Of a stretch of DNA of 64,000 bases, positions 31,082 through 41,455 are shown piece by piece (within the stretch, counting starts at the first letter, position 1; each line of letters opens with the position of its first letter). This DNA comes from Tridacna crocea (taxonomy: Eukaryota > Mollusca > Bivalvia > Cardiida > Cardiidae): contig OX031059.1 of NCBI GenBank assembly GCA_943736015.1, positions 49,425,159-49,489,158 on the forward strand, read 5' to 3'. The position numbers were made by a program, and so were the translations under genes. Under the pieces are notes generated by a model. That model saw only the letters and a program-made list of their open reading frames with translations. It did no database searches and was not told the origin of the DNA.

Positions 31082-31639
31082 AAGGGTTTAACTTTTACTG
31101 CACAATTCTTATTTTCAACAGCCAAGACAAGAAAGGCCTTTGAAAGAGAATTTATTCGAGAATTTTTTTCCCTTACTAAGAAAATTTACTAGCCACACTC
31201 AGTGACAATAAAGCATTTGCAAAGAGTATCAACACAGGTCAGCCTGCTCAGTTTTTGCTATAATTGGTCAATTTATTGCATTTCAATGGACCAGTCTACC
31301 TCACAATTCTGCTGTTTGTGTGATAAAAAGAATTTAAAGGATCCATAATCATTGTATGATGACCAACTCAGTATAAAGAATCACAGAGTTGCATCGTAAC
31401 CTTTATTCCAGAGTGTGGTTCAAATCTAATAGTGCTCTGTCATCATGACATTATTATTTTGCTCAGATTTTCTTATATCTATTTTTTGTGAGACACACAG
31501 CAAGGAGTTCAGGTCATTAGAATCTCCTTGGGGTGAAAGTATGTCTGTTCATTCACTGAAAAATTGCCCAACACCTCTTTACTATTTCATACGTTTTTTC
31601 ATGTATTTTCTAGAATTGCATGATTAAAAATATATAATG

Positions 31640-31800
31640 AAAATTCCAAACATCAAGTTTGTAGACTTGACAAAATTAAAATGATTTGCAGACAACAAAT
31701 TGAAATTTGATTTTGATAGGGTAGAGAACTGTGGGAAAAGGACAAAATACTGATTACCAGCATTTCTTTTCCAAAAGCCATTTTTCTCACTCGTTTCCAC
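31640..31800 (-). mobile_element. Palindromic MITE, A, old
   Basis: CAAGTTTGTAGACTTG, TTGCAGACAACAAATTG; palindrome ACTGTGGGAAAAGGAC...GATTACCAGC with a shortened right arm. Confidence 0.65.
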
Positions 31801-31879
31801 TGGGGTTTGTTTTATAATGAACTATGAGAGAGATTAACTTGTTTGCTACAAATTTTGATTTAGTTACATGATTCATGAT

Positions 31880-32200
31880 TGAATGCAGTTTTCAACATAT
31901 TTCAGTTATATCGTGGCAGCAAATGCACCTATCCATGCTTTCCTGGAGCCTCTTGTACCAAAAGTCTGCAGAACTTTCTTTCCAAGTCACTGGCTGCTTT
32001 CTCACATAATCATCCTCAAAAACTACAGATATAGCTCAAGTATCAAGAGGGGTCCTGTATGGGTCAATGGAAAAAGTGTAGGATCTATAAACTGGAGGCC
32101 CCTGCAGATTCAAGCCTCACTGGGAGCACTGGGTTTTTCATGGGAGTGTCCTTGGGCAAGACACTTCAGAGCCCTAACCTAGTGCTAGTGGAACCCAGGT
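31880..32200 (+). mobile_element. SINE copy with conserved body
   Basis: ATTTCAGTTATATCGTGGCA, CACCTATCCATGCTTTCCTG and AAGTCACTGGCTGCTTTC recur at 48640 and 58010. A tRNA-like part with GGAGGCCCCTGCAGATTC and AAGCCTCACTGGG follows (32060-32120). An open frame covering it is incidental. Confidence 0.6.
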
Positions 32201-32256
32201 CATACATGTTACTGAATATGTGAGCTGTCTCCCAGAAATATGGCTGATTTGTATCA

Positions 32257-32690
32257 AACAATCCCAAGTTTTAAAGATACTGAGATCGAAAACTTTTGGA
32301 AATGTAATGGAAAAAGAAGAAAATGCTGGCAACCAGCATTTTCTACTTTCCACACTATGTTTTCTTTCCTGTCTGAAACATACTACATCATTTGAGCCAC
32401 AATTAATTTGTGTTCTGCTTATTTCTTTAACTCTTTACCAAACGACAAAATCTTACTCGTCCAAATTCAAAGCATTTGCAGATGACAAAATAAATGTGAC
32501 TCAAAAATTGAAAATTGACTTTGGAAGAGTCGAAAACATTGTGGAAAAAGGAGAAAATGCTGGTTACCAGCATTTTCTCCTTTTCCCACAATGTTTTCAG
32601 AAGGCTTCTTCTTCAGGATTGTTAAAACCAGGAACTGTTTGGTAAAGGGCTAATTTTGAAAAGCCAACAATTTTGTTGTTCGGTTCTAAG
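32257..32690 (+). mobile_element. Older palindromic MITE split by a nested copy
   Basis: CAAACAATCCCAAGTTTTAA, palindrome with GGCAACC centre, flank to GTGTTCTGCTTATTTC, interrupted at 32427; resumes TTTTGAAAAGCCAACAATTT and GTTGTTCGGTTC. Confidence 0.75.
32427..32652 (-). mobile_element. TTAA palindromic MITE, A, nested
   Basis: TTAA 32427-32430; right CTAA (one-base decay). Palindrome intact except GGAAAAAGG in the left outer arm. Confidence 0.9.
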
Positions 32691-32998
32691 CAAATCCTAT
32701 TCTACTTGTCACATTGTTTTGAACATAGTGTCGAACTGATGTTACAAAATTAGTTTCACAGTATGAAGGCAGAGAAAAAACAGCATAATTCCTGTAGGAA
32801 TAGCAGAACCCAATTCATTTCTCCCCGAACTGCTTCATTTAATTATAGATGACAGGTCTGGAACTGGGGGAAATTGGTGGTTCAAGGCTGAACTTTATGT
32901 TCTATACACCTACTTCGGATAATACTGTATACTGTGGATATACCCATGTCAAAAAATTTGTGAATGACCGATATTTTGCATACAGAAATGTTACGGAA

Positions 32999-33230
32999 TT
33001 TAACCCTTTGCCATACAAATCCGACTTTTAACACCTCTGAGAATAAGAAGCCTTTTGAAAGCATTGTGGAAAAAGGAGAAAATGCTGGTAACCAGCATTT
33101 TCTCCTTTTATCACAATTTTTTCTACCTTTCTGAAACCAAATTTCAATTCTTTTATCACATTCGTTTTGTCGTCTGTAAATGCTTTCTAATTGGATCAGT
33201 CTTTAATTTTGTCATTTGGTAAAGACTTAA
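32999..33230 (+). mobile_element. TTAA palindromic MITE, A
   Basis: TTAA 32999-33002 and 33227-33230. Palindrome 33056-33122 with scattered outer-arm changes. Confidence 0.9.
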
Positions 33231-33625
33231 GACTCTCTTTATTTGATGGACTACTGCACTTGTAGTAAAATATGGCAAACAGAAAGATTTGTGAATTTTT
33301 TAAAGTCAAGAAATTACAAAAATTTCCATGTTGCAAAAATTTCCACTTATACAGTATTTCTCATCACCAGTATTTTTTCCTTCTACCACAAAGTATTTTT
33401 ACCTTCAAGTTAGTAAGACTACTCTCAGAATTTGAGCTAAATTTACTGTTCATTTGGAAAATGTATTTAACATTAAGGAGTCCAAAATTTTGTCATCTTG
33501 TGAAGTCCAGTTAATCCAGCTAAAAAGATGAAATTAAACTTTCAAGCCGAAAGTCAAAACTTAGATTTCATTATTTCAAAGGTATTCTTTTGGAAAAGAT
33601 ATCTCCTTATTGGAGAGTATAATTC

Positions 33626-33670
33626 CAAGATCAGACTGAACAGAATATCAGTCTGATCTTGATCTACACT
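33626..33670. repeat. AGATCAGACTG hairpin repeat
   Basis: CCAAGATCAGACTGA and inverted TCAGTCTGATCTTG, followed by ATCTACACTC as at 28968. Confidence 0.7.
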
Positions 33671-33740
33671 CTCCACAAAAGGTTGGTCAGTCGTACTTAG
33701 CAGTCAGTGGGTTAAATAAAGAGGGTCATGAGTCATTTCT

Positions 33741-33968
33741 TTAACCCTTTACCAAACAATCCCTGGTTTTTACAACCCTAAGAAAGAAGCCTTCTGAAAA
33801 CATTGTAGGAAAAGGAGAAAATGCCGGTAACCAGCATTTTCTCCTTTTCCCACAATGTTTTCTTCTCTGCTAGAAACAAATTTCAATTTTTGAATAACGT
33901 TCATTTTGTCATCTGCAAGTGCTTTCAATTTGGACCAGTCTAAATTTTGTTGTTTGGTAAAGGGTTAA
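33741..33968 (+). mobile_element. TTAA palindromic MITE, A, full length
   Basis: TTAA 33741-33744 and 33965-33968. Outer-arm mismatch TGTAGGA/CCCACA and inner ATGCCGG/CCAGCAT. Confidence 0.91.
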
Positions 33969-34281
33969 ATATATAAAGGGTCAAGTCATTTCTATTTGTA
34001 GTGACCCTAATGGGTTCTATATGCATGAAATGTTTATTGCCCTTCTGTATCAGCGTTTGTCTTGGACAAATATTAGAAGATTATTGGAAATAATGCAAAT
34101 ACTCCAACCACTACTGCTCAGTTCTACTCTCCCAAAATCTTTATGATCTTAGAGTTCCAATAGCTGCCAAATAAAAACCAGTGTTTAGATGCATTGAAAT
34201 TCATGTCATTCTATCAGCATTTGCACCCTGGCAACTTTTGACCTACTTTTTTTATTTAACTCTTCTATTAGGGACTAATAC

Positions 34282-34509
34282 TTAACTGTTACCACATAAT
34301 TCCTACTTTTAACGACCCTGAGAAAGAAAACCTCTGAAAACATTGTGGGAAAAGGAGAAAATGCTGGTAACCAGCATTTTCTCCTTTTCCCACAATGTTT
34401 TCTAACCCACAGGAACAATATTTCAATTTTTGAGTTACATTTATTTTGTTGTCTGCAAATGCTTTCAATTTGGACTAATCCACAATTTTGTTGTTTGGTA
34501 AAGAGTTAA
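34282..34509 (+). mobile_element. TTAA palindromic MITE, A, full length
   Basis: TTAA 34282-34285 and 34506-34509. Palindrome 34337-34403 perfect outside the centre. Confidence 0.92.
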
Positions 34510-34511
34510 GG

Positions 34512-34666
34512 TCTTCATTACCTGAATTTTTTAACATAATTTTTTCCAAAAGTGGTTTACAGCAAGATGAAAATGCTGATTATCAGCATTTTCTCTCATT
34601 CCAACAGTGTTTTCAAAAGCCCTCTTTCTCAAGGTCATTAAAACTCAGATGTGTTGTAAACAGAGC
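34512..34666 (-). mobile_element. Palindromic MITE, A, left-truncated
   Basis: Centre GCTGATTATCAGC, the same paired variant as the copy at 21152. Right flank CTCAAGGTCATTAAAACTC. Confidence 0.7.
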
Positions 34667-34891
34667 ATGTTCTTCACTCGACTTGATGAGATAAAATACT
34701 TTATTGGACATTTTCATTTCCAAGAAAGGCCATTTTTTATTGAAATGCACAGTCTCTGAGATCCTGATTTTAATTGTCTGGAAAACCACACAGTTTTATA
34801 ACATAAAGGCATCTACATGTATTTACGAGGTGTGATCAAAAAGTTCTCGGCCCCAAGTGCTTCTGATTACCAGGGATTGAAAATCTGGTCA

Positions 34892-34969
34892 TTACTTTTC
34901 AATATAATCCCCCTTCAAGGCAATGCACTTAGTCCATCACTGTTCAAGCTTGCTTATCCCTTCCAAATA
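34892..34969 (-). pseudogene. Mariner transposase C-terminal fragment
   Basis: Minus-strand reading gives LEGISKLEQ, a TGA stop, then WTKCIALKGDYIEK and the natural TAA at 34892-34894. Arginine is usual at the TGA position in this family, consistent with CGA-to-TGA decay. Skipping the insert, DFY on the right joins LEG here in frame. Confidence 0.88.
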
Positions 34970-35740
34970 GGGTCTGTAAGTCTCGTTTGGATGAAATGCA
35001 CTTCCGGAATCACTGGTCGCTATATTGAGATTTTTTCCTCTATATTTGCTTATGCATGTACCGACATTCGTGACGCAACACCGATGTGTATATTATTCAA
35101 ATTCTCAAAAATGGGTTTGGAGAGGAAAAACTGGAGATGAAAGATGTTGGTAAGGGTTAAATTATTGTTTAGAAATAATTTTGTGATTTAAATACAGGCC
35201 GTGGAAATCAGCGAAAATCCGTAACCAAGTTTTCGTACATCCTTGCAATGGACATATACTCGGTCAATTTCTGATCGAAGAAGGTCAAACTAACCTAGTT
35301 ATGGCAATAAAATAATGTTTTTTTAGCATTTCATTCTAGAAATGCACTCATATCGCGTCTTCAGGGGCGTTTAGAAACATATTGCGGTTTTGATATGTTT
35401 CGCACCAGTGCAGTTTCGCACCCAAGTCTCCTTTGCACCATATTGAATGTTGCCGGTAATGACAGTTGGAATTATTCGGCCTCATTTTATTCATTGAATT
35501 GCCTTAGACAGCCATTCTAAACTGGTCGTGAATTATTGGCTTCAAAACCTATTTTGGCATCTTATCTGGAATTATTTTCAGTTAAATTCATCATTTCTAG
35601 TTTAAAAACTAGGTATATGAGCTTAACCCTTAAAAAAGAGCACGGAATAAATCAAAGATGCGTTTCATTCTATAAATAAGATCGTGAGAATAATGTTGAA
35701 GTTGCCCTCGTCTGGACAGTCTTAGTAAAGCGATCAATGT

Positions 35741-35776
35741 AGATCAGAGATCAGACTGCAGACTTTCTACAGTCTA
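35741..35776. repeat. AGATCAGACTGCAG hairpin repeat
   Basis: AGAGATCAGACTGCAGACT with inverted ACAGTCTAGTC; decayed. Confidence 0.5.
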
Positions 35777-36194
35777 GTCATGATTGTACATTGAACACAA
35801 AAGCAAATAAAGTGGTCAAAGGCACTTTGAGGGCCATAACAAAGAATTGTAGACTATTTGAATACTCAGAATCAGTACTTGTGCTTGCCTATTTTGATGT
35901 AGCCTTTACAAGTGTAATGTTTCTAATGATGAAATATTCTGCAGAAAGTCTTTTTGAATACATTGCTTTAGCCTGTTTTGTTTTTTTTGCAGGAGGGCAA
36001 ATAGGCCATGAAATCCTAACAATCACAATAACTGTCCAAAACATCTGTACAGTGCCACATGAAACATCACCTACTTTAGACTCATTGGAAATGCCAAACC
36101 AGTAAAACAGAAGATTAATTCATGACTGTCCAAATGACAGCAGATGCAACAGGATGTACTACACAAGATATGATTTGCAGGGCATTTTCTTCTA

Positions 36195-36368
36195 CTTGTA
36201 ACATTGTGGGTAAAGGAGAAAATGCTGGTAACCATCATTTCCTCCCTTTTCCACAATGTTTTCTACTCATTCAAAGACAAATTTCATTCTTCCAGCCCCA
36301 TTTAAATTGTTGTTTCCTAATGTTTTCAATTGGAAAAGTTTAGGATCTGTCCTGTGATAAAGAATTAA
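36195..36368 (+). mobile_element. Palindromic MITE, A, left-truncated
   Basis: AACATTGTGGGTAAAGGAG; centre GGTAACCATC. It ends AAAGAATTAA, whose TTAA is shared with the next copy. Confidence 0.78.
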
Positions 36369-36592
36369 CCCATTACCACACAATCCCTACTTTTGACGTC
36401 CCTGAGAAAAAAGCCTTTTGAAAACACTGTGGGAAAAGGAGAAAATGCTGGTAACCAGCATTTTCTCCTTTTCCCACAGTGTTTTCTACCATTCCCAGAA
36501 CAAATTTCAATTTTTCAGTCACCTTATTTTGTCATCTGCAAATGCTTTCAATTTGGACCAGTCTAAAATTTTCTCGTGTGGTAATGAGTTAA
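36365..36592 (+). mobile_element. TTAA palindromic MITE, A, full length
   Basis: TTAA 36365-36368 and 36589-36592. Palindrome 36420-36486 with the paired CACTGTG/CACAGTG variant. Head-to-tail with the preceding copy over one TTAA. Confidence 0.92.
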
Positions 36593-36599
36593 GCAATTT

Positions 36600-37480
36600 T
36601 TGCTCTAGTGAGCTAAAAACTTGTATTAAGAAATACTATACATGTATTTACAAACATCTCTTCCTAATATACTTTCAGAGCTTTCTCCTGCTAGAAGAAT
36701 GACACTAAAAAGGTACCATGATTCCAAGACAACTGCATCTTACAGGGACCACATGTTATGCAATGGTGTTCTCATATATGTATAATTGGACATGCAGTCA
36801 TTTAAACATTTAATTAAAGAAAAATAGTGTTGTATAGTATTAATTTTCTATGTTTAACATCTTTGCATGGCAAAGAAGTTCATGCTAGTATTTACCGGTA
36901 CTGCTCAATAGTGAAAAGGGTATTAAAATCCTAACCGAGAAATGACACTAAATTAAAACAGCATTGCAGTAGACTGCTTTTAAAAAAATTGTGATCAAAT
37001 TTGTTGCTCACAGTCAGCAATATCTATTTGCCATAATGTTTTCATCTCATTCTTTCAATTATTTTTCTCCATTTGCCTCAGATTTTATCTAGTGTTAAAA
37101 GTAAAGTTAGGTTTCATGACTTTGTTAAATAAAGGACAAGCAATATTCTTGTTTATGTTTAGAACAAAATACTTAATGCTCCTTGAAGAATGAAAGCAAT
37201 ATACATGTAGTAAAATTCAGTCATTGACATTGTGTGGAAAAAGAAATTTCATTACATACAAGTCTTATTAGCTGCACAAAATTAATAGTCCTTTGAAAAC
37301 ATTGTGAGAAATGGCAAATTAAGAAACAGTTTTGCATTTTTTAACAATATTTTTTTCTGAAGCAGAAATTTGCTTCATCAAGGGACCCAAATAACATGAG
37401 AATAATGCAAAAGTGTTTTGTTACTACAAATGTAATAAAGATAAATATCTACAAAACTTTTAAGATTGCTCATGTTTATT
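36600..37480. other. Unassigned AT-rich stretch
   Basis: No gene or clear repeat. GAAAACATTGTGAGAAATGG at about 37297 may be a lone decayed MITE arm. Confidence 0.4.
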
Positions 37481-37485
37481 TTGTT

Positions 37486-37700
37486 TAATCTTTACCAACT
37501 GATAAAACTCTGCACTTCTTCAAATTCAAAGCATTTGCAGACAATTGATTGATTTTGACTCACATTTTGCAATTTACCTATTAAAAGGTAGAAAACATTG
37601 TGTTGAAAGTAAGAATTATTAGTTGTCTTTTCACACAATGTCTCCTAAAGTATTTTTCTGCAGGGTTGTTAAAACTCAGGATTTTTTGGTAAAGACTTAC
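37486..37700 (-). mobile_element. Palindromic MITE, A, old
   Basis: ATCTTTACCAACTGATAA, GCATTTGCAGACAATTG; palindrome decayed (GTTGAAAGTAAG...CTTTTCACACAATG). Right flank GCAGGGTTGTTAAAACTCAG. Confidence 0.68.
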
Positions 37701-37814
37701 AAGTCACCAAAAATAATAAAATTGCTGGTATAAAATTACTAGGCTGTCTCTGGTCCAACAACACTTGTAAGGATAAATTAAACAAGGGCTATATAAGAAG
37801 ACATGCAACCATTT

Positions 37815-37996
37815 TAATCTTTTAACATTTAACAAAATTTTCATTATGTCTATTTTGAAAGCAAAGTTGGAGGATGAAAAATTGTAGCCTAAATGAAAGG
37901 AAACATTGTGAGAAATGTATAAAATGCTGATGACCAGCATTTTCTCCTATTTCCACATTGTTTTCATAAACTGTTTTCTGTACAGAAAGGGTTAAA
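37815..37996 (-). mobile_element. Palindromic MITE, A, old
   Basis: GGAAACATTGTGAGAAATG, centre GCTGATGACCAGC; ends AAAGGGTTAA. Confidence 0.65.
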
Positions 37997-38136
37997 CATT
38001 TCATTCATGTGCCAGTTAGTGCAATTGGTCATGGGTATCTTTCCAAAGTACTATGCACAAAGGTAATATTCAGTGTGCATAGTGAAACAAGCATATTGCA
38101 TTTTTCTTAAATGACCCTTGGCTTTTGAAGCACAAT

Positions 38137-38332
38137 TAATCCTTGACAACACAATCCTGATTTTTAAAGACCCGGAGGAAGCCTTATGAAAACACTGTAG
38201 GAAAAGGATTAAATGCTGGTAACCAGCATTTTTTTCCTTTTCCAATAATATTTTCTACCCTCTCAAATAAATTAATTGTCATCTGCAAATCCTTTTAATT
38301 TGGATCAGTCAAAGATTCTGTCTTGTGCCAAG
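38137..38332 (+). mobile_element. Palindromic MITE, A
   Basis: TTAATCCTTGACAACACAAT; arms TGTAGGAAAAGG with CACTG left. GCTGGTAACCAGC centre intact; right end lost. Confidence 0.75.
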
Positions 38333-38362
38333 AAGATAATTACATACCTTTCAGCAAAGTGT

Positions 38363-38404
38363 CGATCTAGATCAGACTGCAGTGAACATGCAGTCTGATC
38401 TTGA
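38363..38404. repeat. AGATCAGACTGCAG hairpin repeat
   Basis: ATCTAGATCAGACTGCAG and inverted CTGCATG... CAGTCTGATCTTG; the best-preserved of the four hairpins. Confidence 0.75.
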
Positions 38405-38959
38405 ATTTGAACTCTCTTATATTTGATATTTAAAGACATAATACTGGAGTGGCTGTCTTGAAAATACTTGAATATTACCCAAGGCTGAAATTAACAGCGG
38501 CTCAACGTAGGTCTCGCTGCACGATCGCCCTCGGCAAATTGCGGATTACAAATAGATCTATAAATATCTGCTTTAAAACGTCTTGTGTCGTACTTTAGCT
38601 TTCATTTTATGCCTTCACACAGCTGTAGTTTTGTGAAAGAAACGTGATTCACCTTTTTTGATTTAACTCTGTCAAAAAAGCATGATTCTATTGAATACGA
38701 AACCGAAAGTAGGTTGAACCATCAACCTGTTTACCTGCGCTGAACACGATCTCTTCTTTACTGTGGCGTATTCATAGTCACATATCGTTCTCTGATCGAC
38801 TACCGAAATTTTCAAATCGCTCGGACTTTTTAAATCTTACTTCATCATTCGTAATTGCTTCGTGTATCTCTCAACATACTGTGATGAAAAGGCGATAAAT
38901 TTACGGTTGATCCCGGAAGTGATGAACTCTCGCGGTCACGTGACGAGACTTTCGGACCC

Positions 38960-39197
38960 TATAGAAGTCTTTTTCCTGGTCCCCCAAGTACTCGTTCACT
39001 ACCTCTATGGCGCCTTCATTGCTTCCAAAATGTGTTCCACAAAAGTTGGATTTCAATTTTGGGAACAGATAGAAGTAAGAAGGGGCCATATCAGGAGAAT
39101 ATGGGGGTTGAGGAAGGACTTTGAATCCGCATTCAGTCGCAGCAGTCATGACAACTTGCGATGTGTGAGGAGGCGCATTGTCCTGCAAGAGCAGAAC
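38960..39197 (-). pseudogene. Mariner transposase fragment, catalytic region
   Basis: The frame from 39197 reads VLLLQDNAPPHTS, then PPYSPDMAPS and FYLFPKLK. The second catalytic aspartate (QDNA) is present. In DD34D mariners the third aspartate follows APS; here the codon is TAC and the residue is tyrosine, so the triad is broken. An in-frame stop lies just upstream of VLLL. The frame leaves mariner sequence at EKDFY, where the inserted element starts; residues beyond are from the insert. Confidence 0.9.
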
Positions 39198-39461
39198 ACC
39201 TCAAGTCAATTTTGCAAGTTTGACACACTGTCCTCTTTAAATACTGTCATACAAAAGCAATAAAGCATGACCAGATGCTTTTTACTCTCCAAATGAATTT
39301 CAATTAGATAGAATGACAGACTGAACAAGATTTTTGTCCAATGAAATGCCTCGAACCATATCAGGCCGGGGACATTCTGATCACACCTCGTATAGGAAAA
39401 GCCTGGATTGTTTTTGTTTTGTATTTCAGAATGTAATATCACTTTGATGCTTTTCCTGGCT

Positions 39462-39656
39462 TTAACCCTTCATCAAGCAATCCCTGCTTTTAACGACCCT
39501 GTAGACGAAGCCTCTGAAAACATTGTGGGAAAAGGAGAAAATGCTGGTAACCAGCATTTTCTCCTTTTTGCACAATGTTTTTTACCCTTCCAAAGTGAAA
39601 TTTCAATTTTTGAGTCACATTTATTTTGTTGTCTGCAAATGCTTTGAATGTGGACT
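39462..39656 (+). mobile_element. TTAA palindromic MITE, A, right end lost
   Basis: TTAA 39462-39465. Palindrome intact with TTTGCAC for TTCCCAC on the right. Truncated after GCTTTGAATGTGGAC. Confidence 0.87.
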
Positions 39657-40245
39657 ATAAAGGCCACTTTTCTGTGTTCCCAGGTTTGTAATTCTGTGGT
39701 TGACTTGGGACTGAAATGGGTGTAGCAAACCAGAGTGTGCAGGACAAGCACCAGTCTAGTGCCTAACTACCAACAACTTATCACAAGTGAAATCTGTCTG
39801 CGACACAAAGTTGTTATCAGCTTTGTAAGCACTAATATGTTCAGACTTGGTTCCATCACTTGGTATGCTAAAATATCATCAAATGACAATAAAAGAAACA
39901 AACCCTAATGAAATTAACAGCAAATCTAATTATTGTGAAAAGGAAGGAATAGCAACCAGCCATATGTTAATTACAGTTCTGTTAATGAAACTAGGCTAAT
40001 GAGACTAGCCTCGAAATTATAGATATGTCTCAAAAATACAGAGAACAATTTGCATAATATTTCAGATGAAATGTAGATCTTTCGAAAGAGTAGTAAAAAT
40101 TGTGAGAAAAAAAACCAAGAAAATACCAGCATTTTCTCCTATTACAACAATAATTCAAAATTCTATAGGACAGGGTTACAATGCCCTACATAAGGCACAA
40201 TTTCAGGTGCTTCTTGTGATTGTGTAAATCTGTGTACATATCAAG

Positions 40246-40303
40246 ATCAGACCACACAGGGTAATAATTATATAATCAGACTGCACAGGGTAATAATTAT
40301 ATA
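40246..40303. repeat. 29-bp direct duplication
   Basis: ACACAGGGTAATAATTATATA and GCACAGGGTAATAATTATAT occur back to back, each preceded by ATCAGAC, one base apart in sequence. Confidence 0.85.
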
Positions 40304-40386
40304 AAGTCAAGACCTTTCATCTACTTTGTCTGCTGTCTTTTTAGATATTCAAAGGACAAAACTTTGAAATAATGTCCTCGAAAAAT

Positions 40387-40616
40387 TTAACCCATTGCCA
40401 CATAATCCCAACTTTTGACGACAATGAGAAAGAAGCCTTTTGAAACCATTCAGAGAAAAGGAGAAAATGCTGGTAACCAGCATTTTCTCCTTTTCCCACA
40501 ATGTTTAGCACTCTTCCAAAATCAAAATTCAATTTCTGATTCACATTTGTTTTGGTCGCCTGCAAATGCTTTCAAATTGGACTAGTCCAGCATTTTGTCA
40601 TTTGGTAAAGAGTTCA
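40387..40616 (+). mobile_element. TTAA palindromic MITE, A
   Basis: TTAA 40387-40390; right end GAGTTCA. Left outer arm changed (CATTCAGAGAAAAGG); inner palindrome intact. Confidence 0.87.
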
Positions 40617-40639
40617 GGTGGCTCTGATGAGGATTTCTA

Positions 40640-40745
40640 CCTCTGATAGAGTAGAAAACATTATGGTAAAAATGAGAAAATGCTGGTTACCAGCAGTTTC
40701 TGTATTTCCCATCAATGTTTTCCAAAGCCTCTTTCCTTATGCTAC
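40640..40745 (-). mobile_element. Palindromic MITE core fragment, A
   Basis: TAGAAAACATTATGG, ATGCTGGTTACCAGCAG, CAATGTTTTCC; both termini lost. Confidence 0.65.
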
Positions 40746-40759
40746 TGTCTCACTATTGA

Positions 40760-41455
40760 GTATCAGCAGCATATGCAACAAAATTTTTTTACGCAGGTCA
40801 ATCACGAAGAACAGAACGATGTGTACTTTGTTAAAAATTCAAGACATGGCATATGTGTGACGTACATATGCTTCTGTGGCATTCCTCTGGCGTTAACTGT
40901 GTTCCTATAGAGTTCAAAATACATGTTACTGGGACGTAAGCATGGCGTTTGGCGCATTGCACTGGTGTTATCGCTTCATTAACATGATGTTCCTTTATGA
41001 GCAGCCTTGCCATGGTGTAAATATGGCGGTCACCAATGGAAAATGCTCTGCTCACTTCATTGCAGTCATTCATTCAAAAGAAATGAAACATATCACCTTA
41101 ACCAATACATGTACATTTTCATGACTTAGTAAGTGTTCAAGCTACATTCTGGCTGCATCACTGCAGCATTGTTTTCACTTTTACGATGTATGTGATTTGA
41201 AATATTGAAGCTGCTATTTAGTGCCACATATTTTTAAGCACTGACTTTAAAAAACTTCACACCTTCTTGTACAAGGAGAATGTGTTACTTACCAAAGAGC
41301 ATAAGCTACGGAAATTTATGTTACTGCAGCATTATTGCAGAGTTTCTTTCTTATCACAATTGGCTGTCTATACGCAAGCCGATAGGCAAAAGTGGGAAAG
41401 CGTCTTTAGGGTGAATTAATGTTGTGGTATGTTGGTAAAATGTTAAACAACAATT
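40760..41455. other. Intronic stretch 3' of the 49-base exon, unassigned
   Basis: Slightly CpG-richer around 40860-41060. A minus-strand open frame of 80 codons (40831-41073) has no recognisable family, splice support or start context, so I do not call it. Confidence 0.4.

Larger units (their letters stand above)
34970..38959. mobile_element. 4-kb TA-flanked insertion in the mariner
   Basis: Ends are imperfect inverted repeats: GGGTCTGTAAGTCTCGTTTG on the left against GGGTCCGAAAGTCTCGTCAC on the right, both followed by CACTTCCGG(A/G)ATCA. TA lies at 34968-34969 and 38960-38961. The outer few hundred bases on each side are CpG-richer than the middle. The middle holds several palindromic MITEs. 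No transposase recognised, so it is non-autonomous or gutted; a Tc1/mariner-like origin is inferred from the TA target. Confidence 0.75.
34826..39390 (-). mobile_element. Mariner (DD34D-type) relic, interrupted
   Basis: Inverted ends CGAGGTGTGATCAAAAAGTT (left) and CGAGGTGTGATCAGAATGTC (right, inverted), flanked by TA at 34824-34825 and 39391-39392. Transposase remnants read on the minus strand: QDNAPPHTSQ and PPYSPDMAPS on the right, WTKCIALKGDYIEK on the left. Between them lies a 4-kb insertion (34970-38959). Only about 575 bases of mariner remain, so most of the N-terminal half was also deleted. Confidence 0.9.

Noticed and set aside
31883-32182. 99-codon frame possibly a gene
   Set aside because: It spans a SINE body and tRNA-like head that recur at 48640 and 58010; no domain recognised.
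34817-35140. 107-codon plus-strand frame at the mariner left end
   Set aside because: It crosses the mariner terminus and the start of the inserted element and is antisense to the transposase C-terminal fragment.
35791-36105. 104-codon hydrophobic frame
   Set aside because: Hydrophobicity follows from T-rich DNA; it ends near a MITE and has no known domain.
38862-39263. 133-codon plus-strand open frame
   Set aside because: It is the antisense shadow of the mariner transposase remnant on the minus strand.
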